Positions 34,350 through 43,841 of a stretch of 64,000 nt of DNA are shown piece after piece. Each line of letters starts with the position of its first letter. Position 1 is the stretch's first letter. A program made the translations under genes and the position numbers. The stretch is from MH13 sp040219355 (lineage in GTDB: Bacteria; Pseudomonadota; Alphaproteobacteria; Rhizobiales; MH13). The notes below the pieces were generated by a model. That model saw only the letters and a list, made by a program, of their open reading frames with translations, was not told where the DNA came from and searched no databases. The stretch spans positions 62,001 to 126,000 of the forward strand of contig JAVJSN010000015.1 in assembly GCA_040219355.1 (NCBI GenBank), given 5' to 3'.

Positions 34350-37300
34350 TCAGCGGCCATCTGCACGGTCGCCGGAAGCCCAACATCGTTGGCCGGCCTG
34401 CTGGCGCTTGTCTCTCTTGATTGTTGTGACGCGCGGGCGCCTTTTCGCGCTTGGCGCGCATAGGCGAGAACGAACATGGGCGGCGTGAAGTAAAACGAGA
34501 CCACGGTCGACAACAGCACCCCGCCAGCCACAGACATGGCGAAGGGTGGCCAGAAACCACCACCTGCAAGAATAAGCGGCAAGAAGCCACCAAAAGTCGT
34601 GATGGTAGTCGAAACGATGTGACGGCTTGACCCCATCAGCACATCAACCATGGCCGCCTTATCACCACGCATCGCCCGCTCATTGGCCTGTAAGCCTGTG
34701 AGAATGATGATGGCGGCGTTCACCGAAACACCGATCGATCCGATGACGCCAATGATGGCGTTGATGCCGAATGGGTATTGGAAAATCGCCAAGGCAAGCA
34801 TGCTAAGACCGGCACTGAGGCCGCACACAACAAGCGCAATGGCTGTGAGACGAAACGCGTTGAAGGTGAGCGCGATGGCTGCAATTGTCAGCGTGATGAT
34901 CAGACCAAGCGAGGCGAGAAGATCACCAAGGGTGCTGGCGCGGGCATCACTGTCGCCGCCCAGTTCCATGCGATAGCCAGCAGGCAATGCAAAGCCTGCC
35001 TCGTCCAAAGCGGCTTGCACCTCGGACAGAGCCTCTTCGGGCAACACGCCGCGCAGAATGAACCCTTGAATGGTGTTCGCCCGCTCGCCGTTGCGGCGGG
35101 TAATTGTGCTGGCTGACGGCTCCAATCGGATCGTCGAGATGGCTGAAAGCGGCATGGCTGGCCAAAGTCCTTGCGCCGACCTCGACGCAGCATTGGGCAG
35201 CAGGATTGGAAGATCGCGGATGGCTTGAAGATCACTTCGGCTGGCATCGCCAAGGCGCACACGGATGGGCAGCTCTTCGGCGCCCTCAACCATCGAGCCT
35301 CCCGTCACGCCTTCTAGGCTTGCCTGAAGCTGACGCGCGATGCCGCCCAAATCCAGACCAATCAGTCGTGCCTGGGCCTCGTCGATGTCGATGATTGCTT
35401 TGGGCGCACCCGGTCCGATGGTGCCACGGGCAACAAGCACGCTGTCGACGCTTGCCATGATCTGTTGCGCTTCATCACCAAGTTCGCGGAGCGTTTGCAG
35501 GTTTTCGCCAACCAGTCTGATTTCCACAGGGGCAGCCACTGGCGGTCCTTGAACAAGTCCGCGTACCAACACCTCTGCTTCTGGTGCGAGCGTCGCAAGG
35601 TTGCGTTGTAGTTCTGGCAGAAGCGCTTCGGTCGCCTCTGCAGATACGGTGGTGATGAGAGCTTGGGCATGGCCAGGTGCGTTTTCCCGAGCGCCGACGA
35701 TGTTGTAGTAAAAGGCCGGAGCGGAACGCCCGACCACCCACATGATCTGATCAATGCGATCATCGGTGCGTAGCTGTTCATCGATCCGCGCAACTGTCTC
35801 CTGTGTCGCTGTGATGGCGCTGCCAGGCGGCAGGTCGATCTCAATGTAGAATTGATCGCGATCCACGCCGGGGAAGAATTGGGGGCTAAGTGTCGGCAGA
35901 CTAAGAAAGCCCATGACAGGCAAAACCAGAGATAGGGCAACCGAACGCACCGGGTTTGCGACTGCCCAACGCAATGAAGCTTTGAAACCGGCAGCAATCC
36001 ATCCGCCACCTAATCCACCGCGTTTGCCGTGGGAGGGTAACAGATGTCCTGCTATGGCCGGGGTCAGCGTGATGGCTACGATAAACGACCACCAGAGCAT
36101 GATGACCACAGCGATGGCGATAGAGCCGACAAAATCGCCCGCCGGCCCTGGTAGCAGGATAAGTGGCGTGAAGGAGAGGGCGGTGGTGACTGTGGAGGCC
36201 AAAAGCGGTGCGAACAGCCGTCTGACCGACTGCCGCACCGCCTCCACACGTATCATGCCCTTGGCAAGGCGTTGGCCTACCTCGTCAGTCATCACAATGC
36301 CCGCATCGACCAAGAGCCCAAGCGCGACGATCAAGCCTGTCACTGACATTTGGTGGATCGCAAGGCCGATGAAATTCATCGTGGCGAGCGTTGCCAGCGT
36401 TACAACGGGCAAAATCAGAGCGACGATCATCGCCGAGCGCAGGCCGAGCGTCAGCAGTAAGACACCAACCACCAACGCGACGCCGATGGCCATATTGGTC
36501 CCAACTTCGATCAGGCGGTCTGATGTATAGCGGCTTTGATCAAAGGTGAGATCAAGCGAAAGGCCACCAGGCATCGTGGTGCGGTAGCTATCGACTGCCT
36601 CGCGCACGAAACCCGCCCAAACATCGACCTGTAGGCCTTCTTCCAGCTTGGCGCCAAGCAGGATCGCCGGTTGGCCGTTGTAAAGCGCGCTTTCGTTCAC
36701 TGGCAGGCGCGGACCGCGTGTTATTTCGGCAATCTGATCGAGATAGGCGACGCTGCCATCAGTGCCCTGGCGCACGACGATTTGGCTGAGACGATCAAGC
36801 GCCTCAACCTCGCCCTCGATGTTGATGAGGAAGTCAGCACCGGTTCCGCGCACGCGCCCGGCCTGACCTTTGGCATCGGCCTGCGCGATGGCTTGAGAGA
36901 TATCGGAGGCCGACAGGCCAAGGGCTGTGGTGGCCACAGGATTCAGGCGAACGAGCACCTCATCCTCTGGAATGCCAAACAGATCGACGGCGTCTGTCCC
37001 TGGTATGTTGCGTAGTTCTTGCGCCAAATCGCGGGCATAGCGCGCGGCAATCGTGGGCGAGATGCCCGCCCGCTCGCTGCTGATTGCGACAATGGCTGCG
37101 AAGGCGCTTCCTCCGCCGGTTTCGAATTCTGGCTCCAATGCATCGGCGGGCAAGGAGGGTGCGAGCTCGGCCAGATCATCACGAATTTCTGCCCACACCT
37201 CTTCGATACGATCATTGGGCACGGTGACGGCGAGTTCCACTGAGACGATGGAAATGCCAGTTGAGGATGCCGAACTGATGACATCAACTTCGGCAACCTC

Positions 37301-37510
37301 ACGCAGCACATCCTCTACTTCTGAGGTTACCAGTGCTTCGACGCGCGCTGGACCAGCGCCTGGGAAGACCGTTGTGACGGTGGCGAAGAGGTTGGTGATC
37401 GTCGGGTCTTCCTGGCGGCCGATTGCAAGCAGCGAAGACAACCCAGCAGCAATCACAACGAGCAGCGCCAGCGCGATAAGCCGTGGCTGGCGGAAGGTTA
37501 GGCTTTCCAT
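34346..37510 (-). CDS. RND-family efflux transporter, inner-membrane pump subunit
   Basis: A 1054-residue AcrB-type pump with the two-fold repeat of twelve transmembrane helices and two large periplasmic loops. In TM4 the AcrB proton-relay pair Asp407-Asp408 corresponds to Asp402-Ala403 here (GLLVDAGIVMTDEV), so only the first Asp is kept. The C-terminal half has GVIGSIGVSVNAAIIILTGL and IVSTTITTFGGFLPLIL. It starts one base into the adaptor gene stop and belongs to an adaptor-pump-small-protein operon. No outer-membrane TolC-type gene is present, so a shared one is likely used. Confidence 0.93.
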   Translation of the reverse strand: MESLTFRQPRLIALALLVVIAAGLSSLLAIGRQEDPTITNLFATVTTVFPGAGPARVEALVTSEVEDVLREVAEVDVISSASSTGISIVSVELAVTVPNDRIEEVWAEIRDDLAELAPSLPADALEPEFETGGGSAFAAIVAISSERAGISPTIAARYARDLAQELRNIPGTDAVDLFGIPEDEVLVRLNPVATTALGLSASDISQAIAQADAKGQAGRVRGTGADFLINIEGEVEALDRLSQIVVRQGTDGSVAYLDQIAEITRGPRLPVNESALYNGQPAILLGAKLEEGLQVDVWAGFVREAVDSYRTTMPGGLSLDLTFDQSRYTSDRLIEVGTNMAIGVALVVGVLLLTLGLRSAMIVALILPVVTLATLATMNFIGLAIHQMSVTGLIVALGLLVDAGIVMTDEVGQRLAKGMIRVEAVRQSVRRLFAPLLASTVTTALSFTPLILLPGPAGDFVGSIAIAVVIMLWWSFIVAITLTPAIAGHLLPSHGKRGGLGGGWIAAGFKASLRWAVANPVRSVALSLVLPVMGFLSLPTLSPQFFPGVDRDQFYIEIDLPPGSAITATQETVARIDEQLRTDDRIDQIMWVVGRSAPAFYYNIVGARENAPGHAQALITTVSAEATEALLPELQRNLATLAPEAEVLVRGLVQGPPVAAPVEIRLVGENLQTLRELGDEAQQIMASVDSVLVARGTIGPGAPKAIIDIDEAQARLIGLDLGGIARQLQASLEGVTGGSMVEGAEELPIRVRLGDASRSDLQAIRDLPILLPNAASRSAQGLWPAMPLSAISTIRLEPSASTITRRNGERANTIQGFILRGVLPEEALSEVQAALDEAGFALPAGYRMELGGDSDARASTLGDLLASLGLIITLTIAAIALTFNAFRLTAIALVVCGLSAGLSMLALAIFQYPFGINAIIGVIGSIGVSVNAAIIILTGLQANERAMRGDKAAMVDVLMGSSRHIVSTTITTFGGFLPLILAGGGFWPPFAMSVAGGVLLSTVVSFYFTPPMFVLAYARQARKGARASQQSRETSASRPANDVGLPATVQMAAE

Positions 37511-38688
37511 CAGCCGTCTCCGTGTGCGCCGGTACGACCGACCAAGCGAACGCGCGCGCCGGGCACCACGCGGTGGGTTCCTTCGTCAATGATCATCACG
37601 GCGCCGTCAAAGGTGCCTTGGACGAAGGCTTGATCGCCTTCCAGATGCAACACTTCAACAGCTTCCAAACCCACAGTGTAGGCAGAGCCATCCTCATTGG
37701 GTGAAAGCGTCAGGATGGCCCAGAGGCCCCGCACGCCATCATGCAGTGCGCCTAAGGGCACCAAGTAACCGGGCTGATGAACAACAGGGTGCAGGGTGAG
37801 GGTTCCAGCTTCCAGATAGACTGCATCATCCGTTTCCAAGCTGAAAAGTGCCGTTCGGGTGCGCGTTTGCGCGTCCAGGTCCGGACGAAAGCCTTCAAAC
37901 CGCGCGTCAAAGTCCACGCCGTTGATCGAGATGCTGGCCTGCTCCAAAGCCGGTCGGTTTTGGGCGAGGGCTGGATCGATGCCAACACGGAAAGTTGGTG
38001 CGCTTGTTTGCAGCACGGTCAGCACCGCCTGGCCGACTGACGTCACAGTACCGTCATCAGCCAGACGTGCACCAATGGTGCCATCAAAGGGGGCAACCAG
38101 CTGTGTCTGTGCAAGCTGTACGTCAATACGGGTGAGGCTGGCTTCGAGCTCTGCGATGCGTGCTCGCAGATCGGCAAGGGTAAGGCGTGCGGTGTCCAAA
38201 GTCTGCTCAGATGCAAAGCCCCGGTCGCGCAATTCGCTCTGGCGCTGCATGGTGAGCTCGGCCAGTTCTGCTTGCGCTTCGATTGCGCGCTGCGAAGCCA
38301 GTAGGCGCATGCGCTCGGTGTCAAGAATTTGCGTGTCCAATTGGGCGAGGACCTGTCCAGCTTGAACCCGATCACCCTCGTCGACAGTGAGCAGCTCGAT
38401 CTCACCGGCTTGCTGGAACGCCAGGTCAACGCTCTGGATTGGCTCGACCTGACCTTGGAAGCGACGCGTGACCGTCAAACTGTCTTGGGGCGAGAGCGTT
38501 GTCGCACTAACCACCATCAAGGGAGCTGGGTCGGGGCCGAGCACGGCATCGGCTCGCTGCGATAGCAGCGTCACGCCGCCGAAAACCAATCCTCCAGCGA
38601 GCAGAACGATAGCGCTGGTACTTGTGAGCGCAAGGAAGCGTTTGACAAGGCGTGTGCTGAGCGGCGAATTGGATAACATCTGGGGCAT
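37510..38688 (-). CDS. RND efflux periplasmic adaptor (membrane fusion protein)
   Basis: A 392-residue HlyD/AcrA-type adaptor. An N-terminal hydrophobic anchor lies at about residues 21-43. The lipoyl half-motifs (VDLAFQQAGEIELLTVDEGDRVQAGQVLAQLD; VAPFDGTIGARLADDGTVTSVGQAVLTV) flank a coiled-coil hairpin at about residues 115-185. It links the pump to an outer-membrane channel. It is divergent from a TetR regulator with paired operator sites in the 84-base gap. Confidence 0.92.
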   Translation of the reverse strand: MPQMLSNSPLSTRLVKRFLALTSTSAIVLLAGGLVFGGVTLLSQRADAVLGPDPAPLMVVSATTLSPQDSLTVTRRFQGQVEPIQSVDLAFQQAGEIELLTVDEGDRVQAGQVLAQLDTQILDTERMRLLASQRAIEAQAELAELTMQRQSELRDRGFASEQTLDTARLTLADLRARIAELEASLTRIDVQLAQTQLVAPFDGTIGARLADDGTVTSVGQAVLTVLQTSAPTFRVGIDPALAQNRPALEQASISINGVDFDARFEGFRPDLDAQTRTRTALFSLETDDAVYLEAGTLTLHPVVHQPGYLVPLGALHDGVRGLWAILTLSPNEDGSAYTVGLEAVEVLHLEGDQAFVQGTFDGAVMIIDEGTHRVVPGARVRLVGRTGAHGDG

Positions 38689-38706
38689 GGGATCGGTTGC
38701 CTTTTA

Positions 38707-38721
38707 GTAAGTGATGCTTAC
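38707..38721. promoter_or_regulatory. TetR operator candidate, site 1
   Basis: GTAAGTGATGCTTAC is an inverted repeat (AGTAAG/CTTACT when extended by one base each side) located 18 bases before the adaptor start. It shares the form GTAA-N7-TTAC with a second site 34 bases away. It is the likely binding site of the divergent TetR regulator. Confidence 0.6.
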
Positions 38722-38740
38722 TTCAATATGGACCAGATAT

Positions 38741-38755
38741 GTAATAGTCGCTTAC
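38741..38755. promoter_or_regulatory. TetR operator candidate, site 2
   Basis: GTAATAGTCGCTTAC repeats the GTAA-N7-TTAC pattern of site 1 and lies 17 bases before the TetR start. Two matching sites in one 84-base promoter make a dimer-pair operator controlling pump and regulator plausible. Confidence 0.55.
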
Positions 38756-38772
38756 TTTGGCAACCCCGTTGA

Positions 38773-39405
38773 GTGAGAAATGTGAAAAAAGAGCCTGTGA
38801 AACCCTCATCAACACCTAAGCGGGAGCCGTATCATCACGGCGATCTCCGCGCGCACCTTATTGAAACTGTTCGACAATTGGTCGAGGAGAAGGGGGTTGA
38901 TGGGTTCTCGATCTCGCAAGCGGCTCGCATTGCCGGCGTCAGCAGCGCTGCACCCTACAAGCACTTCCACGACAAGATGGAGATCGTTCGGGCCGTTGCC
39001 TTGGAGGGTATGCGCCGCTTGGGAGCCGCGATGAGCAGCGCAGCCGACAGCGCGTCAGCAGCGAATTTCGGTAAGATCAACGCTGTGGGCCAGTCTTATG
39101 TCAATTTCGCACGTGCAGAGCCTGGCGTTTTCCGATTGATGTTTGGGCTAACAGAAACCCATGCTGGTGATCCGGATATTATGTGCACCGGCCAAGAAAC
39201 CTACGGCATCGTATTGCGAGAGGTCGCTGCAGCAATGCCTGATGGCACTAGCGAGGGCGATGTTCAGCTAAGATCCTACCTGTTGTGGACATTTGTCCAT
39301 GGCCACTCGTTCTTGCAGATCGACGGCAAGGTGGATGCTGCAACGATGGCTGCCTCTGAAGATCAGCTCATCGCAGAGATGTCGAAGCGTGTTCTGAGCA
39401 GCTAG
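38773..39405 (+). CDS. TetR-family transcriptional regulator of the RND operon
   Basis: A 210-residue TetR/AcrR protein. The N-terminal DNA-binding domain (about residues 18-65) reads YHHGDLRAHLIETVRQLVEEKG then SISQAARIAGVSSAAPYKHFHDKMEI. The C-terminal domain has the WHG-type ligand-binding pattern (FRLMFGLTETH). The start is GTG 38773. Divergent placement and the two shared palindromes indicate repression of the efflux operon and of itself, relieved by a pump substrate. Confidence 0.92.
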   Translation: MRNVKKEPVKPSSTPKREPYHHGDLRAHLIETVRQLVEEKGVDGFSISQAARIAGVSSAAPYKHFHDKMEIVRAVALEGMRRLGAAMSSAADSASAANFGKINAVGQSYVNFARAEPGVFRLMFGLTETHAGDPDIMCTGQETYGIVLREVAAAMPDGTSEGDVQLRSYLLWTFVHGHSFLQIDGKVDAATMAASEDQLIAEMSKRVLSS

Positions 39406-39439
39406 GTGCTGAAATTTTCGGGCTGGACAATCACGCTGG

Positions 39440-39868
39440 TCAACTGACGGCGTGCAGTGGTTTGCCCTCAGTGGCACCAATTATCGAACCCAGAGCGTCG
39501 CGCTGAAGCGGCTTAACAAGAAAGTGCACATGCTGGTGGGCATTGCGAAAAGCATTGGCATCGCATTGCAGCAGCGGCACGGTCATCATAACGGCAACGT
39601 TTTTTATAAGTTCACCTAATTTGCAGGTTCGCACTTGCTGCAAAAATTGCACGCCATTGAAATGCGGCATCCGAAAGTCGAGAAGCAAAAGGTCAATGGC
39701 GGTGCTGGTGTTGCTGATCTTCTGCGACAAGAAAAAGGCCAACGCCTCGCGCGGGTCTACAAACTGTTCGACCTGGGAAAACCAATGTGTTTCATCGATC
39801 GCACGGCGGAGCAAAAGTTGGTCAGTCTCGCAATCGTCGAGAACAACAACACTGCGCTTGATCTCCAT
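39440..39868 (-). CDS. Stand-alone response-regulator receiver protein
   Basis: A 142-residue single receiver domain with no output domain. The acidic pocket is Asp11-Asp12, the phospho-acceptor is Asp64 in LLLDFRMPHFNG, and the switch residues are Thr96 (VMMT) and Lys119 (HFLVKPL). ATG 39868 is preceded by AAGGCAAGG; the upstream in-frame TTG at 39910 was rejected. No histidine kinase is nearby, so it may act in a phosphorelay or bind a partner directly. It is convergent with the TetR gene and divergent from the FAH gene. The 206-base gap 39869-40074 shows no gene. Confidence 0.87.
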   Translation of the reverse strand: MEIKRSVVVLDDCETDQLLLRRAIDETHWFSQVEQFVDPREALAFFLSQKISNTSTAIDLLLLDFRMPHFNGVQFLQQVRTCKLGELIKNVAVMMTVPLLQCDANAFRNAHQHVHFLVKPLQRDALGSIIGATEGKPLHAVS

Positions 39869-40074
39869 GGCGGCCTTGCCTTGTTTCGCTTTTGTAGTGT
39901 GACTGTACAATCAATGGCGCAGGCTGTGCAATTGAGGAATGATAGAACCTTTGTGCGATACGTGGCGGACAATTGGTAGGCAGGTCGACTGGTCAACCAT
40001 AGACCACCATGGTTCTTCTGGGTGAGGACGCTTTTCGTCAACGGTAATGCATTTGAGAACAGAGCAATCCTAAA

Positions 40075-40758
40075 ATGACCTATGTGATCTCGCCTCCCCA
40101 ACAGCCTGCGCTGCCCGTGCTTGGAACCGACCAGTTGTTCCCGGTGAACCGGGTTTTTTGCATTGGGAGAAACTATGCTGCTCATGCCGTCGAGATGGGC
40201 CATCATCCGGATAAGGAACCGCCGTTCTTCTTCTTCAAGAGCCCGGCCAATCTGACCAGTGATGGCGCGTTTCCCTATCCCTCAATGTCGAGCGATGTGC
40301 ATCATGAGATAGAGATGATTGTTGCGCTTGCTGGAGGTGGTAGCGATATCAGTGTGGATCATGCGCTTGGTCATGTTTTTGGCTATGGCATCGGTCTCGA
40401 TATGACCCGCCGCGACCTTCAGAGCGAGGCCAAGAGGTTGGGCCGACCTTGGGAGGTTGGAAAATCCTTTGAGAAGTCGGCACCTTGCGGGCCTTTGGTC
40501 CCGGTCGCGGTCTGCGGTCATCCTGAGGAAGGCGCTGTATCGTTGGACGTCAATGGTGAGCCACGTCAGACCGGTGATCTCAACCAGATGATTTGGAAAG
40601 TGCCAGAGGTCATTGCCATTCTGTCGCGATACTTCGTGCTGCAACCCGGCGACGTGATCATGACTGGCACGCCGTCGGGCGTTGGCCCGGTGCAGCGCGG
40701 CGATACCATGCATGCAAAAATCGCTAGCATCGGCGAGCTGACGGTGAACGTCACCTGA
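40075..40758 (+). CDS. Fumarylacetoacetate hydrolase-family protein (acylpyruvase/fumarylpyruvate hydrolase type)
   Basis: A 227-residue single-domain FAH-fold enzyme. The N-terminal FCIGRNYAAHAVEMG and FFKSPANL are family hallmarks. Metal-binding acids are in HHEIEMIV (Glu, Glu) and GYGIGLDMTRRDLQ (Asp), and MTGTPSGVGPV closes the site. Such enzymes hydrolyse C-C bonds of acylpyruvates or decarboxylate oxaloacetate. It stands alone on the plus strand between a receiver gene and nagA, ending 8 bases from convergent nagA. It may be maleylpyruvate/fumarylpyruvate related, but no aromatic pathway genes are adjacent. Confidence 0.88.
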   Translation: MTYVISPPQQPALPVLGTDQLFPVNRVFCIGRNYAAHAVEMGHHPDKEPPFFFFKSPANLTSDGAFPYPSMSSDVHHEIEMIVALAGGGSDISVDHALGHVFGYGIGLDMTRRDLQSEAKRLGRPWEVGKSFEKSAPCGPLVPVAVCGHPEEGAVSLDVNGEPRQTGDLNQMIWKVPEVIAILSRYFVLQPGDVIMTGTPSGVGPVQRGDTMHAKIASIGELTVNVT

Positions 40759-40766
40759 GATTGGCG

Positions 40767-41945
40767 TTAGTGTGCCAGAAACGCTTCGCCATCAATGACC
40801 GTTCCGGTTGCGTGAAACGCGTTATCAAGCAGCGTGAAGCTGGCGCGATAACCTGGTTGAAGTGTGCCAAGCTCGCTGGATACACCCAACGCACGCGCCG
40901 GATTGCTGCTGGCCATTTGCAGAGCCTGCGCGGGTGACACCTGCATAAACGTGATTGCGTTGCGCACCGCTTCATCCATTGCCAGGTGCGCGCCAGCAAG
41001 CGTTCCATCAGGTCCGGTCAGGCGGCCATCATCGAGTGATATCGTGGTGCCGAAGAGATCAAAACTGGTGAGCGTGCCTGCCAGGGTCTTCATGGCGTCG
41101 GTCACCAAACACAAGCGCTCCGGCATAAGCCTGGCGACCATGGCAAGGTTTTGCGGATCAACGTGCAGGCCATCAGCGATGATGCCGGCAAAAAGCTCAG
41201 GGCGCATCAGTGCACAGCCAACCACACCAGGGTCGCGCGCTGTGATCTGCGATTGGGCATTAAAGAGATGCGTCACGCCGCTGACACCGGCTTCAATAGC
41301 GCGCTCCAGATCGGGCTTTTTCGCATTGGAATGACCGACGAAAACCCGAACCCCGGACGCCACCAATTGGCTGATCAGGCCGTGATCTTGGCACTCGGGT
41401 GCAAGGGTGAGAAGCACCGTTCCTTTGGCTGCTTTGATCGCATCAGCATCGGGCTGCTCCATTTTGCGGATGAAGTGTTGGGGATGAATACCCGGTCGTT
41501 CTGGCGACAAAAAAGGCCCTTCTAGATGGACGCCAAGAACGCCTGGAAGGCGTTTTTCCAGCGCCTCATTGGTTGCCGCGATGGCGTTGATAAAATCCGA
41601 ACCTGGTGCGGTGATGAAGGTCGGCATGATGTGGGTGGTGCCACCCTTACGCGCTCCGGCCGCAATCCTGCCGATAGCCTCAATGGTCGGCTCCTCATTG
41701 AATTGCGTGTCGGCAGCGCCATTGATCTGAATATCGATGAAACCGGGCGCCACGACTTTTGCCTCAAGCGATTCATCTGGTGTGGTTTGTCCGCAGCCAA
41801 AAGGCTTTATGTCTTCGATGATGCCGTCAGCGATCGTGATAAGCTGGTTGGCGAGCGGTTGATCGGCCACACCATCAAAGAGCTGGCGAGCAAGGACTGT
41901 ACGGATCGGGTATCCTGACTCAGCCAAGATTCGGCTCCTCGCCAT
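40767..41945 (-). CDS. nagA: N-acetylglucosamine-6-phosphate deacetylase
   Basis: A 392-residue amidohydrolase-family enzyme that converts GlcNAc-6-P to glucosamine-6-P and acetate in the cytoplasm. Landmarks are VVAPGFIDIQINGAADTQFNE (cf. E. coli PGFIDVQLNG), the metal Glu in HLEGPFLSPERPGIHPQH, VGHSNAK, THLFNAQS and the catalytic Asp in CLVTDAMKTLAG. It overlaps the end of nagB by 26 bases and is the last gene of the amino-sugar operon. Confidence 0.94.
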   Translation of the reverse strand: MARSRILAESGYPIRTVLARQLFDGVADQPLANQLITIADGIIEDIKPFGCGQTTPDESLEAKVVAPGFIDIQINGAADTQFNEEPTIEAIGRIAAGARKGGTTHIMPTFITAPGSDFINAIAATNEALEKRLPGVLGVHLEGPFLSPERPGIHPQHFIRKMEQPDADAIKAAKGTVLLTLAPECQDHGLISQLVASGVRVFVGHSNAKKPDLERAIEAGVSGVTHLFNAQSQITARDPGVVGCALMRPELFAGIIADGLHVDPQNLAMVARLMPERLCLVTDAMKTLAGTLTSFDLFGTTISLDDGRLTGPDGTLAGAHLAMDEAVRNAITFMQVSPAQALQMASSNPARALGVSSELGTLQPGYRASFTLLDNAFHATGTVIDGEAFLAH

Positions 41946-42702
41946 CGGGATGGATTTCCTGATAATAGTCGATCATGCGCAGCTCCGCTGCTGCCTCCTG
42001 GTCAACAATCACAGTCGCCTTGGCATGCAACTGGAGAGCGGTTGCAGGGCAAACTGCCCCCAGCGGCCCTTCTATCATCCGCGCCACGGCTTTTGCTTTG
42101 GATGATCCAGTGGCCAATAGGACGACATGGCGGGCGTCCAGAATTGTGGCGATGCCCATCGTGATCGCGTAGCGCGGAACATCGTTTGGATTGTCAAAGA
42201 ACCTGGCATTTGCCTGGCGTGTGCTGCGCGTGAGCGTCTTGATGCGGGTGCGCGCACCCAGGCTCGAGGTGGGTTCATTAAAGCCGATATGACCATTCTG
42301 GCCGATGCCGAGCAGTTGCAGATCGATCCCACCATCAAAGGCGATGGCCGCTTCATACCGTTCTGCCTCAGCCTGTGGATCGGATGCATCGCCACGCGGC
42401 AGGTGGCATGCGTTGGGGTCTAGATCGACATGCGAGAAGAGCAATGTCTCCATCGTTTGCCGATAGCTTTGCGGATGAAGGGGCGGCAGGCCGACATACT
42501 CATCCAAATTGAAGGTGGTGGTGTTGGCAAAAGAGAGCGCGCCAGCGCGATAACGGGCCACAAGGTCAGCGTAGACCTGCTCCATTGTGGAGCCGGTTGC
42601 CAGTCCCAATACCGGCCTGTCCTTGGCGGAAATGGCGTCGGCCACCAATCCTGCGGCGCGTATGGCCGCGTGTTCGGCGGTAGGGAGTACAAGGACTTTC
42701 AT
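41920..42702 (-). CDS. nagB: Glucosamine-6-phosphate deaminase
   Basis: A 260-residue enzyme turning glucosamine-6-P into fructose-6-P and ammonia. Conserved motifs are GLATGSTMEQVYADL (phosphate site), TFNLDEYVGL (catalytic Asp), GIGQNGHIGFNEP and TMGIATIL. The length matches the family. It follows the ABC ATPase gene by 26 bases and overlaps nagA, so the operon takes imported amino sugar to glycolysis. Confidence 0.95.
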   Translation of the reverse strand: MKVLVLPTAEHAAIRAAGLVADAISAKDRPVLGLATGSTMEQVYADLVARYRAGALSFANTTTFNLDEYVGLPPLHPQSYRQTMETLLFSHVDLDPNACHLPRGDASDPQAEAERYEAAIAFDGGIDLQLLGIGQNGHIGFNEPTSSLGARTRIKTLTRSTRQANARFFDNPNDVPRYAITMGIATILDARHVVLLATGSSKAKAVARMIEGPLGAVCPATALQLHAKATVIVDQEAAAELRMIDYYQEIHPDGEEPNLG

Positions 42703-42728
42703 TGTCGGGTCATCCAGTTAAAGCTGTG

Positions 42729-43820
42729 TCAAAGCCTTTTGCCGTCGGGAGCGAAAAGATAGGACGTTCCATCAGACACGCGGAATGGCACTCTGTCGCC
42801 GGGTGCTGGGTGTGTACCGCGCGGAAGTTCGGCAACGATTGCGTCCTCTCGACTAGCTGCATTGTAGAGGAAGACATTGCTGCCAAGGTCTTCCACCAGT
42901 TCGCAGATCAAGGTGAAGTCACTCGCCGCCGCCTTGTCGCACTGAATCAAGTCTTCCGGACGCACCCCAAACACAGCTTCGGCTGGTAGATTCTTGGTCG
43001 GATTGCGCAGTGGCACGGCAAAGCCAGACACATCAAGCACTGGTACGTCGATGAGCGCATGGCCCTTGTCGTCGGTGCCTTTGACGATGGCTGGGATCAA
43101 GTTCATCTGCGGCGAACCGATAAAGCCGGCGACGAAGGTGTTGTCGGGATCGGTGTAGAGTTCGTTGGGTGTTCCGACTTGCTCAATCCGGCCATCGCGC
43201 AGCACGACAATGCGGGTGGCAAGCGTCATCGCCTCCACCTGATCATGGGTTACATAGATCATGGTCGCACCCAACTCGCGGTGCAGCTTGGCAATTTCCA
43301 AACGCATCTGAACGCGCAATTCTGCATCAAGGTTGGAAAGCGGTTCGTCGAACAGGAAGACTTTTGGGTCGCGCACGATCGTACGTCCTATTGCCACGCG
43401 CTGGCGTTGACCGCCCGATAGCTGTTTAGGCTTGCGATCCAAATAGTCTTCCAGCTGTAAGGTTGCCGCGGCTTTACGCACCAAGACTTCACGTTCAGCT
43501 TTTGGAATGCCTGCCATTTCCAAACCAAAACTCATGTTCTCGCGCACGCTCATGTGCGGGTAGAGCGCGTAGGTTTGGAAGACCATGGCAACACCGCGTT
43601 CGGAGGGTTCTTTGCCGGTAACATCGGCACCACCAATTGCGATGGTGCCGCATGAGACGGTTTCCAGACCAGCAATCATGCGCAGCAATGTGGATTTCCC
43701 GCAGCCCGACGGGCCAACGATGACCATAAACTCACCGCTCTCCACGGTAAGATCCAGCGGCTCGATCACCCGGACCGTGCCGAAGGATTTGCTGACGCCT
43801 TTCAACTCAGTGATGGCCAT
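42729..43820 (-). CDS. ABC transporter ATP-binding protein of the amino-sugar importer (UgpC/MalK type)
   Basis: A 363-residue MalK-like ATPase with Walker A GPSGCGKST (36-44), MVFQTYALYPHM, LSGGQRQRVAIGRTI, FLFDEPLSNLD and VTHDQ, then a TOBE domain with GVRPEDLIQ. It lies between the second permease gene and nagB. Including the ATPase in the nag operon makes a complete dedicated importer. Confidence 0.93.
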   Translation of the reverse strand: MAITELKGVSKSFGTVRVIEPLDLTVESGEFMVIVGPSGCGKSTLLRMIAGLETVSCGTIAIGGADVTGKEPSERGVAMVFQTYALYPHMSVRENMSFGLEMAGIPKAEREVLVRKAAATLQLEDYLDRKPKQLSGGQRQRVAIGRTIVRDPKVFLFDEPLSNLDAELRVQMRLEIAKLHRELGATMIYVTHDQVEAMTLATRIVVLRDGRIEQVGTPNELYTDPDNTFVAGFIGSPQMNLIPAIVKGTDDKGHALIDVPVLDVSGFAVPLRNPTKNLPAEAVFGVRPEDLIQCDKAAASDFTLICELVEDLGSNVFLYNAASREDAIVAELPRGTHPAPGDRVPFRVSDGTSYLFAPDGKRL

Positions 43821-43841
43821 GGGGGAACTCCAAACACAGCA

